This document shows, in pieces, positions 33,709 to 44,157 of a stretch of 64,000 nt of DNA. Source of the DNA: an uncultured Christensenella sp. (GTDB lineage: Bacteria; Bacillota; Clostridia; Christensenellales; Borkfalkiaceae). Position numbers and translations under genes: made by a program. Every line of letters starts with the position of its first letter. Position 1 is the stretch's first letter. The notes under the pieces are model-generated. The model ran no database searches, was not told the origin of the DNA, and saw only the letters and a list, made by a program, of their open reading frames with translations. The stretch lies in assembly GCA_910577875.1 (NCBI GenBank), contig CAJTNY010000005.1:1-64000 (forward strand), in the 5' to 3' direction.

Positions 33709-34932
33709 ATGCGTAATAAATTAACAATCGCCGTAGCGGGTACGGGGTATGTCGGGATTTCGCTGGCTGTACTTTTATCGCAGAATAATAAAGTTTTCGC
33801 GGTTGACATTGTAAAGAATAAAGTCGATTTAATCAATAACCGCAAGTCTCCCGTTCAGGATAGGGAAATTGAAAATTATCTTTCCGAAAAGGAACTTGAT
33901 TTGACGGCGACTCTTGACGCGGAAACCGCATTTCGGCAGGCGGATTTTATAATCGTGTCAACGCCTACGAATTACGATTCCGATAAAAACTTTTTCGATA
34001 CGACATCGGTTGAAGATGTGATAGAAAAAGTCAGGCAAGTAAACGTGAGTGCCGTAATAGTAATAAAATCAACCGTTCCTGTCGGTTATACGAAGAGTTT
34101 GAAAGAAAAATACGGCTATGAAAATATTCTTTTTTCGCCTGAGTTTTTAAGGGAATCGAAAGCGTTATACGATAATCTTTATCCTTCGAGAATTATTGTC
34201 GGATGCGAAAAAGGCGAGGAAAAATCGGAAAAAGACGCGGCGGCTTTTGCAAAATTATTAAAAGACGGAGCAATTAAAAAAGATGTGCCAGTTCTTTTTA
34301 TGAACACTACGGAAGCCGAAGCGGTTAAACTTTTTTCAAACACTTATCTTGCTATGCGTGTGGCATATTTTAACGAATTAGACACTTACTGCGAAATAAA
34401 GGGCCTTAGTTCTAAGGATATAATCAACGGTGTAGGGCTCGACCCGCGTATTGGCGGATTTTACAATAATCCTTCTTTCGGATACGGCGGTTATTGTTTA
34501 CCTAAGGATACAAAACAGCTTAAAGCAAATTACGCAGGAGTGCCCAACGATTTAATCAAAGCGATAGTGGAGTCAAATCACACTCGAAAAAAATTTATTG
34601 CCAAAGAGATAATGAAAACAGCAGGCTGTACGGACGGCGGTGATAATTCAGGCGTGCAAATAGGCGTTTACCGACTGACAATGAAATCTGATTCAGATAA
34701 TTTCAGAGCTTCCGCCATACAGAGCGTTATGAAAATACTTGCTGCAAACGGCTTAAATCTGATTATTTACGAACCTGCGCTTAATACGAATATATTTAAC
34801 GGATATGAAGTAGAACACGATTTAAACGCGTTTAAATCTAAATGTAATGTTATAATAGCAAACAGGTACGACGCCGTTTTAAACGACGTCAAAGATAAAG
34901 TTTATACGAGAGACCTCTTCGAGAGAGACTAG
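33709..34932 (+). CDS. ugd: UDP-glucose 6-dehydrogenase (nucleotide-sugar dehydrogenase)
   Basis: The 407-residue product oxidises UDP-glucose to UDP-glucuronate with two NAD+. The N-terminal Rossmann motif is AVAGTGYVG (8-16) and the catalytic Cys is C263 in GYGGYCLPKD; SPEFLRES is a further family motif. UDP-glucose is the most likely substrate, since the closest relatives act on it, but a related sugar (ManNAc or galactose) cannot be excluded. First gene of the cluster, giving glucuronic acid for the polymer. Confidence 0.88.
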   Translation: MRNKLTIAVAGTGYVGISLAVLLSQNNKVFAVDIVKNKVDLINNRKSPVQDREIENYLSEKELDLTATLDAETAFRQADFIIVSTPTNYDSDKNFFDTTSVEDVIEKVRQVNVSAVIVIKSTVPVGYTKSLKEKYGYENILFSPEFLRESKALYDNLYPSRIIVGCEKGEEKSEKDAAAFAKLLKDGAIKKDVPVLFMNTTEAEAVKLFSNTYLAMRVAYFNELDTYCEIKGLSSKDIINGVGLDPRIGGFYNNPSFGYGGYCLPKDTKQLKANYAGVPNDLIKAIVESNHTRKKFIAKEIMKTAGCTDGGDNSGVQIGVYRLTMKSDSDNFRASAIQSVMKILAANGLNLIIYEPALNTNIFNGYEVEHDLNAFKSKCNVIIANRYDAVLNDVKDKVYTRDLFERD

Positions 34933-34933
34933 A

Positions 34934-36055
34934 ATGAAAATTTTACAGATTTCAAATTATTTTTATCCGCATATAGGCGGCGTGGAGCAAGTGGCAAGAG
35001 ATATAGTCGGAGCTATCGAGGGTTGCGAGCAGAAAGTTTTCTGTTTCAATCACGAAAAAGGCGACGCGTCCGATATCGTCGACAGTACGGAAATAATCCG
35101 CGCGGGATGTTTTGCGAAAATTGCGTCGCAGTCGCTTTCGCTTTCATACGGTAAATTACTGAAAAAGACTTTTAAAAGTTTTCAACCCGACATCGTGATT
35201 TTTCATTATCCGAATCCTTTCGGCGCGCATTCTTTGTTGAAAATATTAAAAAAATATCGGAATTGCAAACTTGTTTTATATTGGCATCTGGATATAACAA
35301 AGCAAAAGATATTATGTAAATTATTTAAAGGACAGACAAACCGCCTTATTAAAAGGGCGGCAAAAATAGTCGCGACAAGTCCAAATTACATTGACGGCAG
35401 TAAGTTTCTTTCTATAAACCGAGATAAATGCACGGTTATTCCGAATTGCGTAAACGAAAGCAGAATGAATGTTTCGGAAGAATGCGTAAAAAAAGCTTCT
35501 GAAATCAGAGATTTGAACGCAGGCAAAACAATTTGTTTTGCGATAGGAAGACACGTTCCTTACAAGGGAATGGAGTATTTGGTAAGAGCAAGTAAACTGC
35601 TTGGCGAAAATTACAGAATTTATATCGGCGGCGCCGGACCTTTAACCAAATCTCTCAAAGACCTCGCAAAAGACGATGAAAAAGTTTGTTTTCTAGGTAA
35701 GGTGGACGATATTTCACTCAATGCATATATGCTTGCCTGCGATATATTCTGTTTTCCGTCCGTGACTAAAAATGAAGCATTCGGAATTGCTCTTGCCGAA
35801 GCTATGTCTTTCGGGAAACCCGCGGTAACTTTCATCATAGAGGGAAGCGGAGTAAATTATGTAAGCTTGAACGGAATTACGGGCATAGAAGTCGAAAACG
35901 GCAATGTGAACGAATATTCCAAAGCTATCGAAGTTCTCGCAAAAGACGAAAATCTGCGGAAGCGGTACGGACAAGCCGCAAAACTCAGAGTCGCTGAGAA
36001 TTTTACCTATGACAAATTTAAAATTAACGTAAATAAGTTATTGGAGGAATTTTAA
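34934..36055 (+). CDS. GT4 family glycosyltransferase
   Basis: A 373-residue GT-B transferase. The glycine-rich N-terminal loop ([19 protein letters not shown]) and the C-terminal Glu pair in [18 protein letters not shown] (E-x7-E) place it in GT4. It adds a sugar from a nucleotide donor to the lipid-linked chain on the inner face of the membrane; donor and acceptor cannot be told from the sequence. It begins 1 base after ugd and overlaps gmd by one base. Confidence 0.86.
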   Translation: MKILQISNYFYPHIGGVEQVARDIVGAIEGCEQKVFCFNHEKGDASDIVDSTEIIRAGCFAKIASQSLSLSYGKLLKKTFKSFQPDIVIFHYPNPFGAHSLLKILKKYRNCKLVLYWHLDITKQKILCKLFKGQTNRLIKRAAKIVATSPNYIDGSKFLSINRDKCTVIPNCVNESRMNVSEECVKKASEIRDLNAGKTICFAIGRHVPYKGMEYLVRASKLLGENYRIYIGGAGPLTKSLKDLAKDDEKVCFLGKVDDISLNAYMLACDIFCFPSVTKNEAFGIALAEAMSFGKPAVTFIIEGSGVNYVSLNGITGIEVENGNVNEYSKAIEVLAKDENLRKRYGQAAKLRVAENFTYDKFKINVNKLLEEF

Positions 36056-37104
36056 TGAAAAAGGCGCTTATAACAGGCATAACTGGACAAGACGGTAGCT
36101 ATTTAGCTGAGTTTTTACTTGAAAAGGGGTATGAAGTACACGGAATAGTGAGACGCGCGTCCGTATCGACGACACAGAGGATAGACCATCTTTTAGCAAA
36201 AAACGCAATAAAAATTCACGAAGGAGATTTATCGGATTCTTCGAGTATAATCAGAATCGTAAAAGATATAGAGCCGGACGAAATATACAATCTTGCGGCA
36301 CAATCGCACGTACAGGTAAGTTTCGACGCGGCTGAGTATACGGGAGATGTCGATGCTCTCGGTGTTCTCAGAATTCTCGAAGCTGTTCATATTTTGGGCT
36401 TGGACAAGAAAACGAAAATTTACCAGGCTTCTACTTCTGAACTTTATGGTAAAGTGGAAGAGTGCCCGCAAAACGAAAATACTCCTTTTCATCCTTATTC
36501 GCCTTATGCAGTCGCTAAACAGTACGGTTTTTGGATGATTAAGGAATACAGGGAAGCCTATGGCATTTTTGCTTGTAACGGCATACTCTTTAACCACGAA
36601 TCTGAGAGAAGAGGTGATAATTTCGTTACCCGTAAAATAACTCTTGCCGCAGGAAGAATTGCTTGCGGCTTGCAGGATCATCTTGAATTAGGCAATCTCG
36701 ACAGCTTACGCGACTGGGGATATGCCAAAGATTATGTGGAATGTATGTGGCTGATTCTTCAACATAATGAACCCGACGACTTCGTAATTGCAACAGGTGT
36801 TCAGCATACCGTAAGAGAGTTCACTACCTTAGCTTTTAAATACGTCGGTATAGATCTGGAATGGAAAGGTAGCGGAATCGACGAAAAAGGCTACGATAAG
36901 AAAACAGGTAAAATGCTTGTTTGCGTAAACAAAGCGTGGTTCAGACCTACGGACGTCGTTAATTTATGGGGTGACCCTACTAAGGCGAAAACAGTTCTCG
37001 GCTGGAATCCTCAGAAAACCAGTTACGAACAGCTTTGCGAAATTATGGCAAAGCACGATTTGGAACTGGCTAAAAAAGAATTATTGCTTCAAAAGGGAAA
37101 ATAA
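36055..37104 (+). CDS. gmd: GDP-mannose 4,6-dehydratase
   Basis: The 349-residue enzyme turns GDP-mannose into GDP-4-keto-6-deoxymannose. NADP-binding [15 protein letters not shown] at the N-terminus, [17 protein letters not shown] nucleotide loop ([13 protein letters not shown]), the Ser/Thr-Tyr-Lys site in TSELYGK and [11 protein letters not shown], and FNHESERRG are all diagnostic. It starts in the TAATG overlap with the preceding gene, and rmd follows directly. Confidence 0.95.
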   Translation: MKKALITGITGQDGSYLAEFLLEKGYEVHGIVRRASVSTTQRIDHLLAKNAIKIHEGDLSDSSSIIRIVKDIEPDEIYNLAAQSHVQVSFDAAEYTGDVDALGVLRILEAVHILGLDKKTKIYQASTSELYGKVEECPQNENTPFHPYSPYAVAKQYGFWMIKEYREAYGIFACNGILFNHESERRGDNFVTRKITLAAGRIACGLQDHLELGNLDSLRDWGYAKDYVECMWLILQHNEPDDFVIATGVQHTVREFTTLAFKYVGIDLEWKGSGIDEKGYDKKTGKMLVCVNKAWFRPTDVVNLWGDPTKAKTVLGWNPQKTSYEQLCEIMAKHDLELAKKELLLQKGK

Positions 37105-38028
37105 ATGAAAGCGTTAATAATCGGCGCGGCGGGCTTTGTAGGCGGTTATTTGATAGACGCGTTAAAAGCGGTGGATTTTGATGTTTATGCGACGAAGTTA
37201 AAACACGAGAATATTGACGGCGGCGTTAATGTTTACAATCTTGATTTAACCGATTTTTCCGATGTATGTGAATTGATTAACGAAATCAAACCTGATGTTA
37301 TTTATCATCTAGCGGCGCAAAGTTCCGTCAAATTATCTTGGGAAAAACCGCAGATGACCGCTAATATCAACATTTTGGGAGCGATAAATTTATTTGAGGC
37401 GGTAAGACTGCATAGTCCCTCTTCCAAAGTTCTTGTAATCGGTTCGAGCGAAGAGTACGGCGATATAGATTATGAATGCGCAGTGAACGAAGAATGTGTT
37501 CCACAACCGAAAAATATTTATGCGCTTACTAAATTAACGCAGGAAAAACTTGCTGAAATTTATGTCAGAGCATATAACCTGCATATCATTATGACTCGTT
37601 CTTTCAATCATATCGGACCTCGGCAGTCTTCCCAATTTGTAGTTGCAGACTTCTGTAATCAAGTTGCGAGCATAGAAAAAGGAGAGCATAAACCTATAAT
37701 CACCGTAGGTAATTTGGACTCTTATAGGGATTTTTCAGACGTCAGAGATGTAGTGCGGGCTTATATTGTGCTTTCCGAAAAGGGATACGCAGGAGAAGTT
37801 TATAACGTGGGAAGCGGCGAAACAATTCAAATAAAAGAGATTTTGAATATTATTTTATCTATGAGTGAAAGTAAAATAGAAATTTCTGTCGACGCAGCGA
37901 AATTCAGACCTATAGATGTGCCGAGCATAAAAGCCGATATTTCCAAAATCAAAAAACTCGGCTGGAAGCCGGAAATATCCGTTAAAAAATCCGTTTCGGA
38001 TACGCTTGATTATTTCAGAGGAATTTAA
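37105..38028 (+). CDS. rmd: GDP-6-deoxy-D-mannose reductase (GDP-D-rhamnose synthesis)
   Basis: This 307-residue short-chain reductase has the N-terminal motif IGAAGFVGGYLIDAL and the Tyr-Lys pair in PKNIYALTKLTQEKL, and a second-domain motif RSFNHIGPRQSSQFVVADF that is typical of Rmd. It should reduce the Gmd product to GDP-D-rhamnose. A GDP-fucose synthase is less likely because that enzyme has different signature segments. It sits directly behind gmd. Confidence 0.85.
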   Translation: MKALIIGAAGFVGGYLIDALKAVDFDVYATKLKHENIDGGVNVYNLDLTDFSDVCELINEIKPDVIYHLAAQSSVKLSWEKPQMTANINILGAINLFEAVRLHSPSSKVLVIGSSEEYGDIDYECAVNEECVPQPKNIYALTKLTQEKLAEIYVRAYNLHIIMTRSFNHIGPRQSSQFVVADFCNQVASIEKGEHKPIITVGNLDSYRDFSDVRDVVRAYIVLSEKGYAGEVYNVGSGETIQIKEILNIILSMSESKIEISVDAAKFRPIDVPSIKADISKIKKLGWKPEISVKKSVSDTLDYFRGI

Positions 38029-38032
38029 ATTT

Positions 38033-39097
38033 ATGAAAATTTACGGCGTTATTATGGCTGGAGGCGGCGGAACCAGATTCTGGCCCCTTTCGAGAAAGCA
38101 AACTCCTAAACAGCTTTTAAACCTCAGCGGTAAGGAGATTATGGTAAACGAGGCTATCGACCGTCTTGCGCAGGTTTGTTCCTACGAAGATATTTTTGTC
38201 GTAACAAACAAAACCCAGACCGAAAAAATGTCTTCCGCAACGGACGGACGCATACGAAAAAATCATATTCTCGCAGAACCCGCTGCGCGCAATACCGCCG
38301 CGTGTCTTTGCTATGCCGCTATGGAAATCGAGAAAAAATACGGCGGCGGGATAATGGTCGTTACTCCTTCCGACGCATATATAAAAAACGGTAAAGAATT
38401 TGCCGAAGTATTGAAAACAGCTGTTGAAACGGCTGAAAAAACCGATTCGCTCGTCACGGTCGGTATTACTCCGACTTTTCCCGCAACGGGTTACGGTTAT
38501 ATAAAAATCGGGAATTCGGCAGAGAAAGCCAAACCCGTAATTAAATTTGTTGAAAAGCCCGGTTTAAAGACCGCCGAAGAATATATTAAAAGTGGCGATT
38601 ACGTCTGGAACAGCGGAATGTTTATTTGGAAAACGTCTGTAATTTTACAAAAATTCAAAGAACTACTTCCGGATATATACGAATGTATAGAAAATATTTC
38701 TAAAAGTTTCGGCACTGAAAACGAACGGCAGATTATAGAAGAAATTTATCCTTCTATTCGTTCTATTTCGGTCGATTACGGAATAATGGAAAATAGCGAT
38801 AATATAAAAGTCGTTCAGGGTGAATTCGGCTGGAACGATGTCGGCAGCTGGGATATGATGAATGTTCTTCATAAGGAAGATGCTGATGGCAACATAAAGA
38901 TAGGGAAGACGCTTTGCATAGACACGAAAAACTCAACCGTATTTTCAAGCGGGAAGCTTGTTGCGACAGTCGGTATAAATAATCTTGTCATTGTTGAAAC
39001 TCCCGACGCGATTCTCGTATGTCCCAAAGAAAAAGCGCAGGACGTCAAGAAAATCGTAGATGCGCTTAAAGAAAAAAACGAAGAGGAACTTCTCTGA
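38033..39097 (+). CDS. manC: Mannose-1-phosphate guanylyltransferase
   Basis: The 354-residue enzyme makes GDP-mannose. Pyrophosphorylase signature MAGGGGTRFWPLSR near the start with PKQLL, the sugar-binding FVEKP, and WNSGMF are all intact; it lacks the C-terminal isomerase domain of AlgA-type proteins. I start at 38033 rather than at the earlier in-frame codon because GAGGA lies about 11 bases upstream and the family starts at this point. It overlaps the mutase gene by one base (TGATG). Confidence 0.93.
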   Translation: MKIYGVIMAGGGGTRFWPLSRKQTPKQLLNLSGKEIMVNEAIDRLAQVCSYEDIFVVTNKTQTEKMSSATDGRIRKNHILAEPAARNTAACLCYAAMEIEKKYGGGIMVVTPSDAYIKNGKEFAEVLKTAVETAEKTDSLVTVGITPTFPATGYGYIKIGNSAEKAKPVIKFVEKPGLKTAEEYIKSGDYVWNSGMFIWKTSVILQKFKELLPDIYECIENISKSFGTENERQIIEEIYPSIRSISVDYGIMENSDNIKVVQGEFGWNDVGSWDMMNVLHKEDADGNIKIGKTLCIDTKNSTVFSSGKLVATVGINNLVIVETPDAILVCPKEKAQDVKKIVDALKEKNEEELL

Positions 39098-40866
39098 TGG
39101 ATTACAAAAGCGAATATATAAAATGGTGTACAAGTCCCGTTTTTGACGAGCAGACCAAAAACGAGCTTAAATCGATTAAAGACGAAAAAGAAATAGAGGA
39201 CAGGTTTTACAGACAGCTTTCTTTCGGTACTGGCGGACTCCGCGGAGTTATAGGTGCGGGTACAAACCGTATGAACGTATATACCGTTGGAAAAGCTACC
39301 CAGGGACTTGCTGATTTTATAAAAAGCAGAACCGAAAAAGGCAGCGTCGCGATTGCTTACGACAGTAGAAGAATGTCCGAAGAATTTGCTTTGGATTCGG
39401 CTCTTATTTTGGCAGCAAACGGCATAACAGCTTATCTTTTCGACAGTTTAAGACCTACGCCGGAACTTTCTTTTGCAGTAAGATACCTTAATGCGACTGC
39501 GGGGATAGTTATAACGGCAAGTCATAATCCTCCGCAGTATAACGGATATAAGGTTTATTGGTCGGACGGCGGACAGATAGTTCCGCCTTACGATAAACTG
39601 ATTATTGAGGAAGTAAATAAGATAACCGATTATGCGGATATTAAACGTACGGACAGAAAGACTGCCGAAAATAACGGTTTGCTCAAAATAATAGGCAAAG
39701 AAACAGACGACGCTTTTATAAGCGAACTGAAAAAACTAATACTTAACGAAGACGCAATAAAGCGCGTTGCGGATGATTTGAAAATAGTTTATACTCCGCT
39801 CAACGGAACGGGCAACGTGCCCGTACGCCGTGTACTTAAAGAGCTCGGATTCAGAAAAGTTTGGGTTGTACCGGAACAGGAAGCCCCCGACGGCAATTTT
39901 CCTACGCTCGAATATCCTAATCCCGAAGATAAAAAAGCTTTTATTTATGCTTTGAATTTAGCGAAAGAAGTTGGCGCCGACATAGTTTTGGCAACCGACC
40001 CCGATGCGGACAGGCTCGGAATTTACGCAAAAGATTATAAGAGCGGTGAGTATATTCCTTTTACAGGCAATATGAGCGGCTTGCTTATTGCCGAGTATGA
40101 ACTTTCTCAGAAAAGAGAAAAAGGTCTGCTTCCGGAAATAAGCAGGAACGGCGCGTTGGTTACCACAATAGTTTCTTCCAAAATGGCTTACGCTATCGCA
40201 GATGAGTACGGACTTACCGTAAAGGAAGTACTGACCGGATTTAAATATATAGGTGAGCAAATTAAACTGTTCGAAGAAGCAAAAGCCGAAAACGGCGGAA
40301 AACTCGATTATACGAAAGGCGCGCTCGAATACGAATTCGGTTACGAAGAGAGTTACGGCTGTCTTGTAGGAACCCATTCGAGGGATAAAGACGCGATTGT
40401 CGCGGTAATGGCTCTTTGCGAAGCAGCCGCTTATTATAAAACCAAGGGTCTTACTCTTTGGGACCAGATGCTTAACATCTACGAAAAGTACGGCTATTAC
40501 GTCGAAGATTTGCAGAGTTTAACTTTTAATGGTGCGGACGGTTCGCAAAAGATTGTATCAATGATGGAAAATCTAAGAAATAATCCGCCAGAAAAAATTG
40601 GCGGACTGAACGTTTGCGCGGTAAGAGATTATAAGAGCGGAGTGAAGAAAAATCTTTCGGACGGTTCGACTTCGGCGATTAATCTTCCAGAGAGCGACGT
40701 CTTGTATTTCGAACTTGAAAACAACGGCTGGTGTTGCGTGCGCCCGTCGGGAACGGAGCCTAAGATCAAATTTTACTTCGGCGCGAAGGGTAAAAACTCA
40801 GACGAAGCAGGAAAAACAGTAGACAGAATAAGAGAAAATTTAATTAATTTAGCCGCAGTGGAGTAA
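39097..40866 (+). CDS. Phosphomannomutase/phosphoglucomutase
   Basis: A 589-residue alpha-D-phosphohexomutase of the long bacterial type (PgcA-like). GTGGLRGVIGAGTNRMN near the start, the phosphoserine loop TASHNPPQYNGYKVYW, the metal loop DPDADRLG and the sugar loop GYEESYG are present. It interconverts mannose 6- and 1-phosphate or glucose 6- and 1-phosphate; in this cluster the first supplies GDP-mannose and the second UDP-glucose, so it may do both. Confidence 0.9.
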   Translation: MDYKSEYIKWCTSPVFDEQTKNELKSIKDEKEIEDRFYRQLSFGTGGLRGVIGAGTNRMNVYTVGKATQGLADFIKSRTEKGSVAIAYDSRRMSEEFALDSALILAANGITAYLFDSLRPTPELSFAVRYLNATAGIVITASHNPPQYNGYKVYWSDGGQIVPPYDKLIIEEVNKITDYADIKRTDRKTAENNGLLKIIGKETDDAFISELKKLILNEDAIKRVADDLKIVYTPLNGTGNVPVRRVLKELGFRKVWVVPEQEAPDGNFPTLEYPNPEDKKAFIYALNLAKEVGADIVLATDPDADRLGIYAKDYKSGEYIPFTGNMSGLLIAEYELSQKREKGLLPEISRNGALVTTIVSSKMAYAIADEYGLTVKEVLTGFKYIGEQIKLFEEAKAENGGKLDYTKGALEYEFGYEESYGCLVGTHSRDKDAIVAVMALCEAAAYYKTKGLTLWDQMLNIYEKYGYYVEDLQSLTFNGADGSQKIVSMMENLRNNPPEKIGGLNVCAVRDYKSGVKKNLSDGSTSAINLPESDVLYFELENNGWCCVRPSGTEPKIKFYFGAKGKNSDEAGKTVDRIRENLINLAAVE

Positions 40867-40870
40867 ACAA

Positions 40871-43105
40871 ATGAAATGTTTTGTCTTGGCAGGCGGCAGC
40901 AGCGACAGACTCTGGCCGCTTTCAAGAAGAGATTATCCCAAACAGTTTATGGAAATACGCGAAGGCAGGTCTATGTTTCAGGACACGATTCTGCGTAACA
41001 TACCTTTCTGTGACGAGTTTGTGATTTTAACTAACAAGCGTTATGAAAACGTTGTTCGCGCACAATTGCAGGTATTTCAGGAACTGGAATATAAACTTAT
41101 ATTTGAGGAAGTCGCACTTAAAACCGCGCCTGCCGTTATTATCTGTGCGCTTCAATGCGAACCTGACGAGGAAATTCTAATTGCTCCGACGGACAGTATT
41201 ATAGAAGGCGACTACAATACGACTATGACCCTTCTTAAAGCTGTCGTTAAGGAAGATAAACTGGCTGTAATAACTTGTAAACCTGCCAATTACGGGGACA
41301 GCTATAATTACGTCTATTCGGGTAAGAAAATAGTTTTCGGCGCAAAGCCTTCCAAAAACAGCCTTTGGGACACGGGAATATGGGGAGCAAAATCAAGTGT
41401 TCTTTTACAGTCGTTGGATAAGACGTTCGTCGAAAAATGTAAGACGATAAACATAAGACGTAACGTAATAGAACGCGAATGCACTGAAATTATAAAACCC
41501 GTTAATCTTATTAAAGCTGTAGCTACGAACAATTGCAAGTTTATAGAAGCGGCTTTCAAATGGACGAGAATTACTGATATATCGTCTTTTTATAATTATT
41601 ACAATAAAGCTATTAAAAATAATAAAAATGCTATAATAAACAATAACAAAGGAGTTGAGATTGTCAATATGGTTGACGACCAGCTCGTTGTTGCAAACGG
41701 ATTAAAGAACGTAGTAATCGTAAACACCCGTGATACCATTTATGTTACGCACAGTTCAAAAGAAGCCGACACGAAAGATATAGCGAACAAATATTATTCA
41801 GGAAATAAAAGATATTTTGATTTTCAGCCCAAAAAGTATGAAGTATGGGGAGTGGAAGAACTGATAGGTTCGGCGGAAGACTGCATTGTTAAGCTTATAA
41901 CCGTCTTTCCGAGAGAATTTTACGAATACAAATCAAAAAAGAACGTAGTTGCCAATCTGTTTATTACCCAAGGGTTGGCGCGTGTCGAATACGGCGAAAA
42001 AGAAAGCGAATATACCGAAAACCAGAATATAACTTTAACGGAAACAGGCAAGTACGCAATCACCAATACAGGTAAAACCAATCTGGTTTTCGTTTGCACG
42101 GAAAAAGCGATAAATACTAATTGCAATAAATCCAAGAAACTTGATTTTCTTGTAAAAATGTCGCCTTCTTTCAAGGACAATATGTGGGGCGGTACGAAAA
42201 TCCGCGATATTTTCGGAAAAGACGTGGGCGATATGGACGTAATAGCCGAAAGCTGGGAATTATCGGCTCACCCCGACGGGGAGTCCAAAGTTGCGAACGG
42301 TGAATTTACGGGCAAAACCCTTACCGAGTATATAGATATAATCGGTAAAGATAAGTTGGGCTGGAAAGCACAGGCTTACGACAGATTTCCGCTTATGATA
42401 AAACTTATCGATGCAAAACAGAGTTTGTCAATACAGGTTCATCCCGCAGACGATTACGCTATTTCCAACGAAGGCGAATACGGCAAGAACGAAATGTGGC
42501 ATATCCTCGACGCTGACGAAGACGCATATATTTATGTCGGATTTAATAAAGACGTCACGAAAGAAGAGATTATCGAGCGTATAGAGAATAATACGCTGTT
42601 GCAGGTGCTTAATAAAATTCCCGTAAAGAAGGACGAAACGTATTTTCTTAAAGCGGGTACGGTTCACGCTATCGGAGCTGGATGTCTTATATGCGAAGTC
42701 CAGCAATCATCGAACGTAACGTACAGACTGTACGATTACGGCAGGAAAGATAAAAGCGGCAAGCTCCGCGAATTGCATATAAATAAGGCTCTCGACGTTC
42801 TGGATATGAAAAAATATACTCCTAAAACGTATGAGAAGTACGACGCTATAATGCGTTATGATTTTGTCAAAACTCTTATAGGGCAATGCAAGTATTTTAC
42901 GGTGAACAAATATTTCGTTGACGGAGATTGCATTTTACCTCCTTCCGATTCGAGTTTCAGAGCGTTTGTAATAGTGGGGGGCAGCGGAACAATATCCAAC
43001 GGTTTCAGTTCTTACGAAATCGGTGTCGGCGATACTTGGTTCAGTGCGAATTTGGAAAATATAAACATTAACGGCAAATGTACCGTTTTGGTAGTAAATA
43101 TTTAA
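40871..43105 (+). CDS. Fusion: degenerate GMP-like and cupin domains with class I phosphomannose isomerase
   Basis: The 744-residue product has three parts. Residues 1-300 resemble a mannose-1-phosphate guanylyltransferase, but key motifs are changed: AGGSSDRLWPLSR where GGxGTR is expected, FGAKP in place of FVEKP, and WDTGI in place of WNSGM. About 310-425 is a cupin-like part lacking the usual SLQxHxHRxE metal site. About 425-744 is a class I ManA with intact zinc ligands (IQVHP, KNEMWHIL, GTVHAIGAG). I infer active isomerase and an inactive or altered N-terminal half, since manC upstream is complete. Confidence 0.82.
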   Translation: MKCFVLAGGSSDRLWPLSRRDYPKQFMEIREGRSMFQDTILRNIPFCDEFVILTNKRYENVVRAQLQVFQELEYKLIFEEVALKTAPAVIICALQCEPDEEILIAPTDSIIEGDYNTTMTLLKAVVKEDKLAVITCKPANYGDSYNYVYSGKKIVFGAKPSKNSLWDTGIWGAKSSVLLQSLDKTFVEKCKTINIRRNVIERECTEIIKPVNLIKAVATNNCKFIEAAFKWTRITDISSFYNYYNKAIKNNKNAIINNNKGVEIVNMVDDQLVVANGLKNVVIVNTRDTIYVTHSSKEADTKDIANKYYSGNKRYFDFQPKKYEVWGVEELIGSAEDCIVKLITVFPREFYEYKSKKNVVANLFITQGLARVEYGEKESEYTENQNITLTETGKYAITNTGKTNLVFVCTEKAINTNCNKSKKLDFLVKMSPSFKDNMWGGTKIRDIFGKDVGDMDVIAESWELSAHPDGESKVANGEFTGKTLTEYIDIIGKDKLGWKAQAYDRFPLMIKLIDAKQSLSIQVHPADDYAISNEGEYGKNEMWHILDADEDAYIYVGFNKDVTKEEIIERIENNTLLQVLNKIPVKKDETYFLKAGTVHAIGAGCLICEVQQSSNVTYRLYDYGRKDKSGKLRELHINKALDVLDMKKYTPKTYEKYDAIMRYDFVKTLIGQCKYFTVNKYFVDGDCILPPSDSSFRAFVIVGGSGTISNGFSSYEIGVGDTWFSANLENININGKCTVLVVNI

Positions 43106-43113
43106 GGTTTAAA

Positions 43114-44157
43114 ATGAAAATAGCGGTTGATTGCAGATATATAGGTCATTCCGGAATAGGAAGGGTGTGCGAGGGGATTTTAGATAATCTCGATTATAGC
43201 GAAAACGAATATTTTCTTATAGGGCAAAAGAAATATCTCGAAAAGTATATCGGTGCGCATATAGTTGAAAACGACACGGAACCGTATTCTTTCAAGGGCC
43301 TGAGATCGTTCGATAAAAAGCTCAATAAATTATGCGACGCTATAATTATTCCTAATTTCCTTATTCCTTTTGGCATAAAAATACCTGTATATTCAGTTAT
43401 GCACGATTTGATTTTTCTCGATTTGAAACAGACCACGAGAGGGATAAAAGACAGACTTATAAAGAAAATTCTCTTAAAACGCTGTATGAAGAGGTCAAAA
43501 GCAATAACGTGTGTTTCTGCTTTTACCCTGTCGCGTTGCAAACACTATTTCGGCAGATATGCAGAAAAATGCTATGTGGCTTATCAGGGACTTTCAAAAG
43601 ATATAATTAATTATGCGGAGCATAATGCTTATATATCGGTAAAAGAGGACAAAATCGTTTTTGTTGGAAATGTTAAGCCCCACAAGGGTTTAAAAACTTT
43701 GCTCGACGCTTTTTCACAAGTCAGCGGACTTACTTTAAAGATTATCGGAGAAAAAGAAAATTTTTTAACAGGTATGAATTTGGATGTGAGCGCGTACGAA
43801 CATGTTTTTTTTACGGGCAGGATATCCGATGAAGAGCTTTTCAGCGAAATTGAGAGCGCAAAATTTCTAATTCAGCCCTCTCTATATGAAGGCTTCGGGA
43901 TACCTCCATTGGAAGCGCTATATCTTGGTACACAGCCGATTATATCTGATATCGAAGTGTTCAGAGAGGTATATAAGGACTTACCGGTAGTTTATTTTGT
44001 TGACGAAAAAGACTTGACCGAAAAGATGAAACGCAGTCCTGAGACCGTAGATTGCAGAGAATTTATAAACAAACAGTATAATTATAAGAATTTCGTGCGA
44101 AATATTTTGAATCGGATAGGGACATATAGTGGAAAACACCAGTCGGATAAAACTTAA
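43114..44157 (+). CDS. GT4 family glycosyltransferase (mannosyltransferase-like)
   Basis: A 347-residue GT-B transferase with the N-terminal motif DCRYIGHSGIGRV and the C-terminal EGFGIPPLEALYLGTQPI, typical of GT4 enzymes that use GDP-mannose or GDP-rhamnose. I start at 43114, where AAGGT precedes the ATG; the longer frame would begin inside the preceding gene. The next gene overlaps its end by 29 bases. Confidence 0.82.
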   Translation: MKIAVDCRYIGHSGIGRVCEGILDNLDYSENEYFLIGQKKYLEKYIGAHIVENDTEPYSFKGLRSFDKKLNKLCDAIIIPNFLIPFGIKIPVYSVMHDLIFLDLKQTTRGIKDRLIKKILLKRCMKRSKAITCVSAFTLSRCKHYFGRYAEKCYVAYQGLSKDIINYAEHNAYISVKEDKIVFVGNVKPHKGLKTLLDAFSQVSGLTLKIIGEKENFLTGMNLDVSAYEHVFFTGRISDEELFSEIESAKFLIQPSLYEGFGIPPLEALYLGTQPIISDIEVFREVYKDLPVVYFVDEKDLTEKMKRSPETVDCREFINKQYNYKNFVRNILNRIGTYSGKHQSDKT

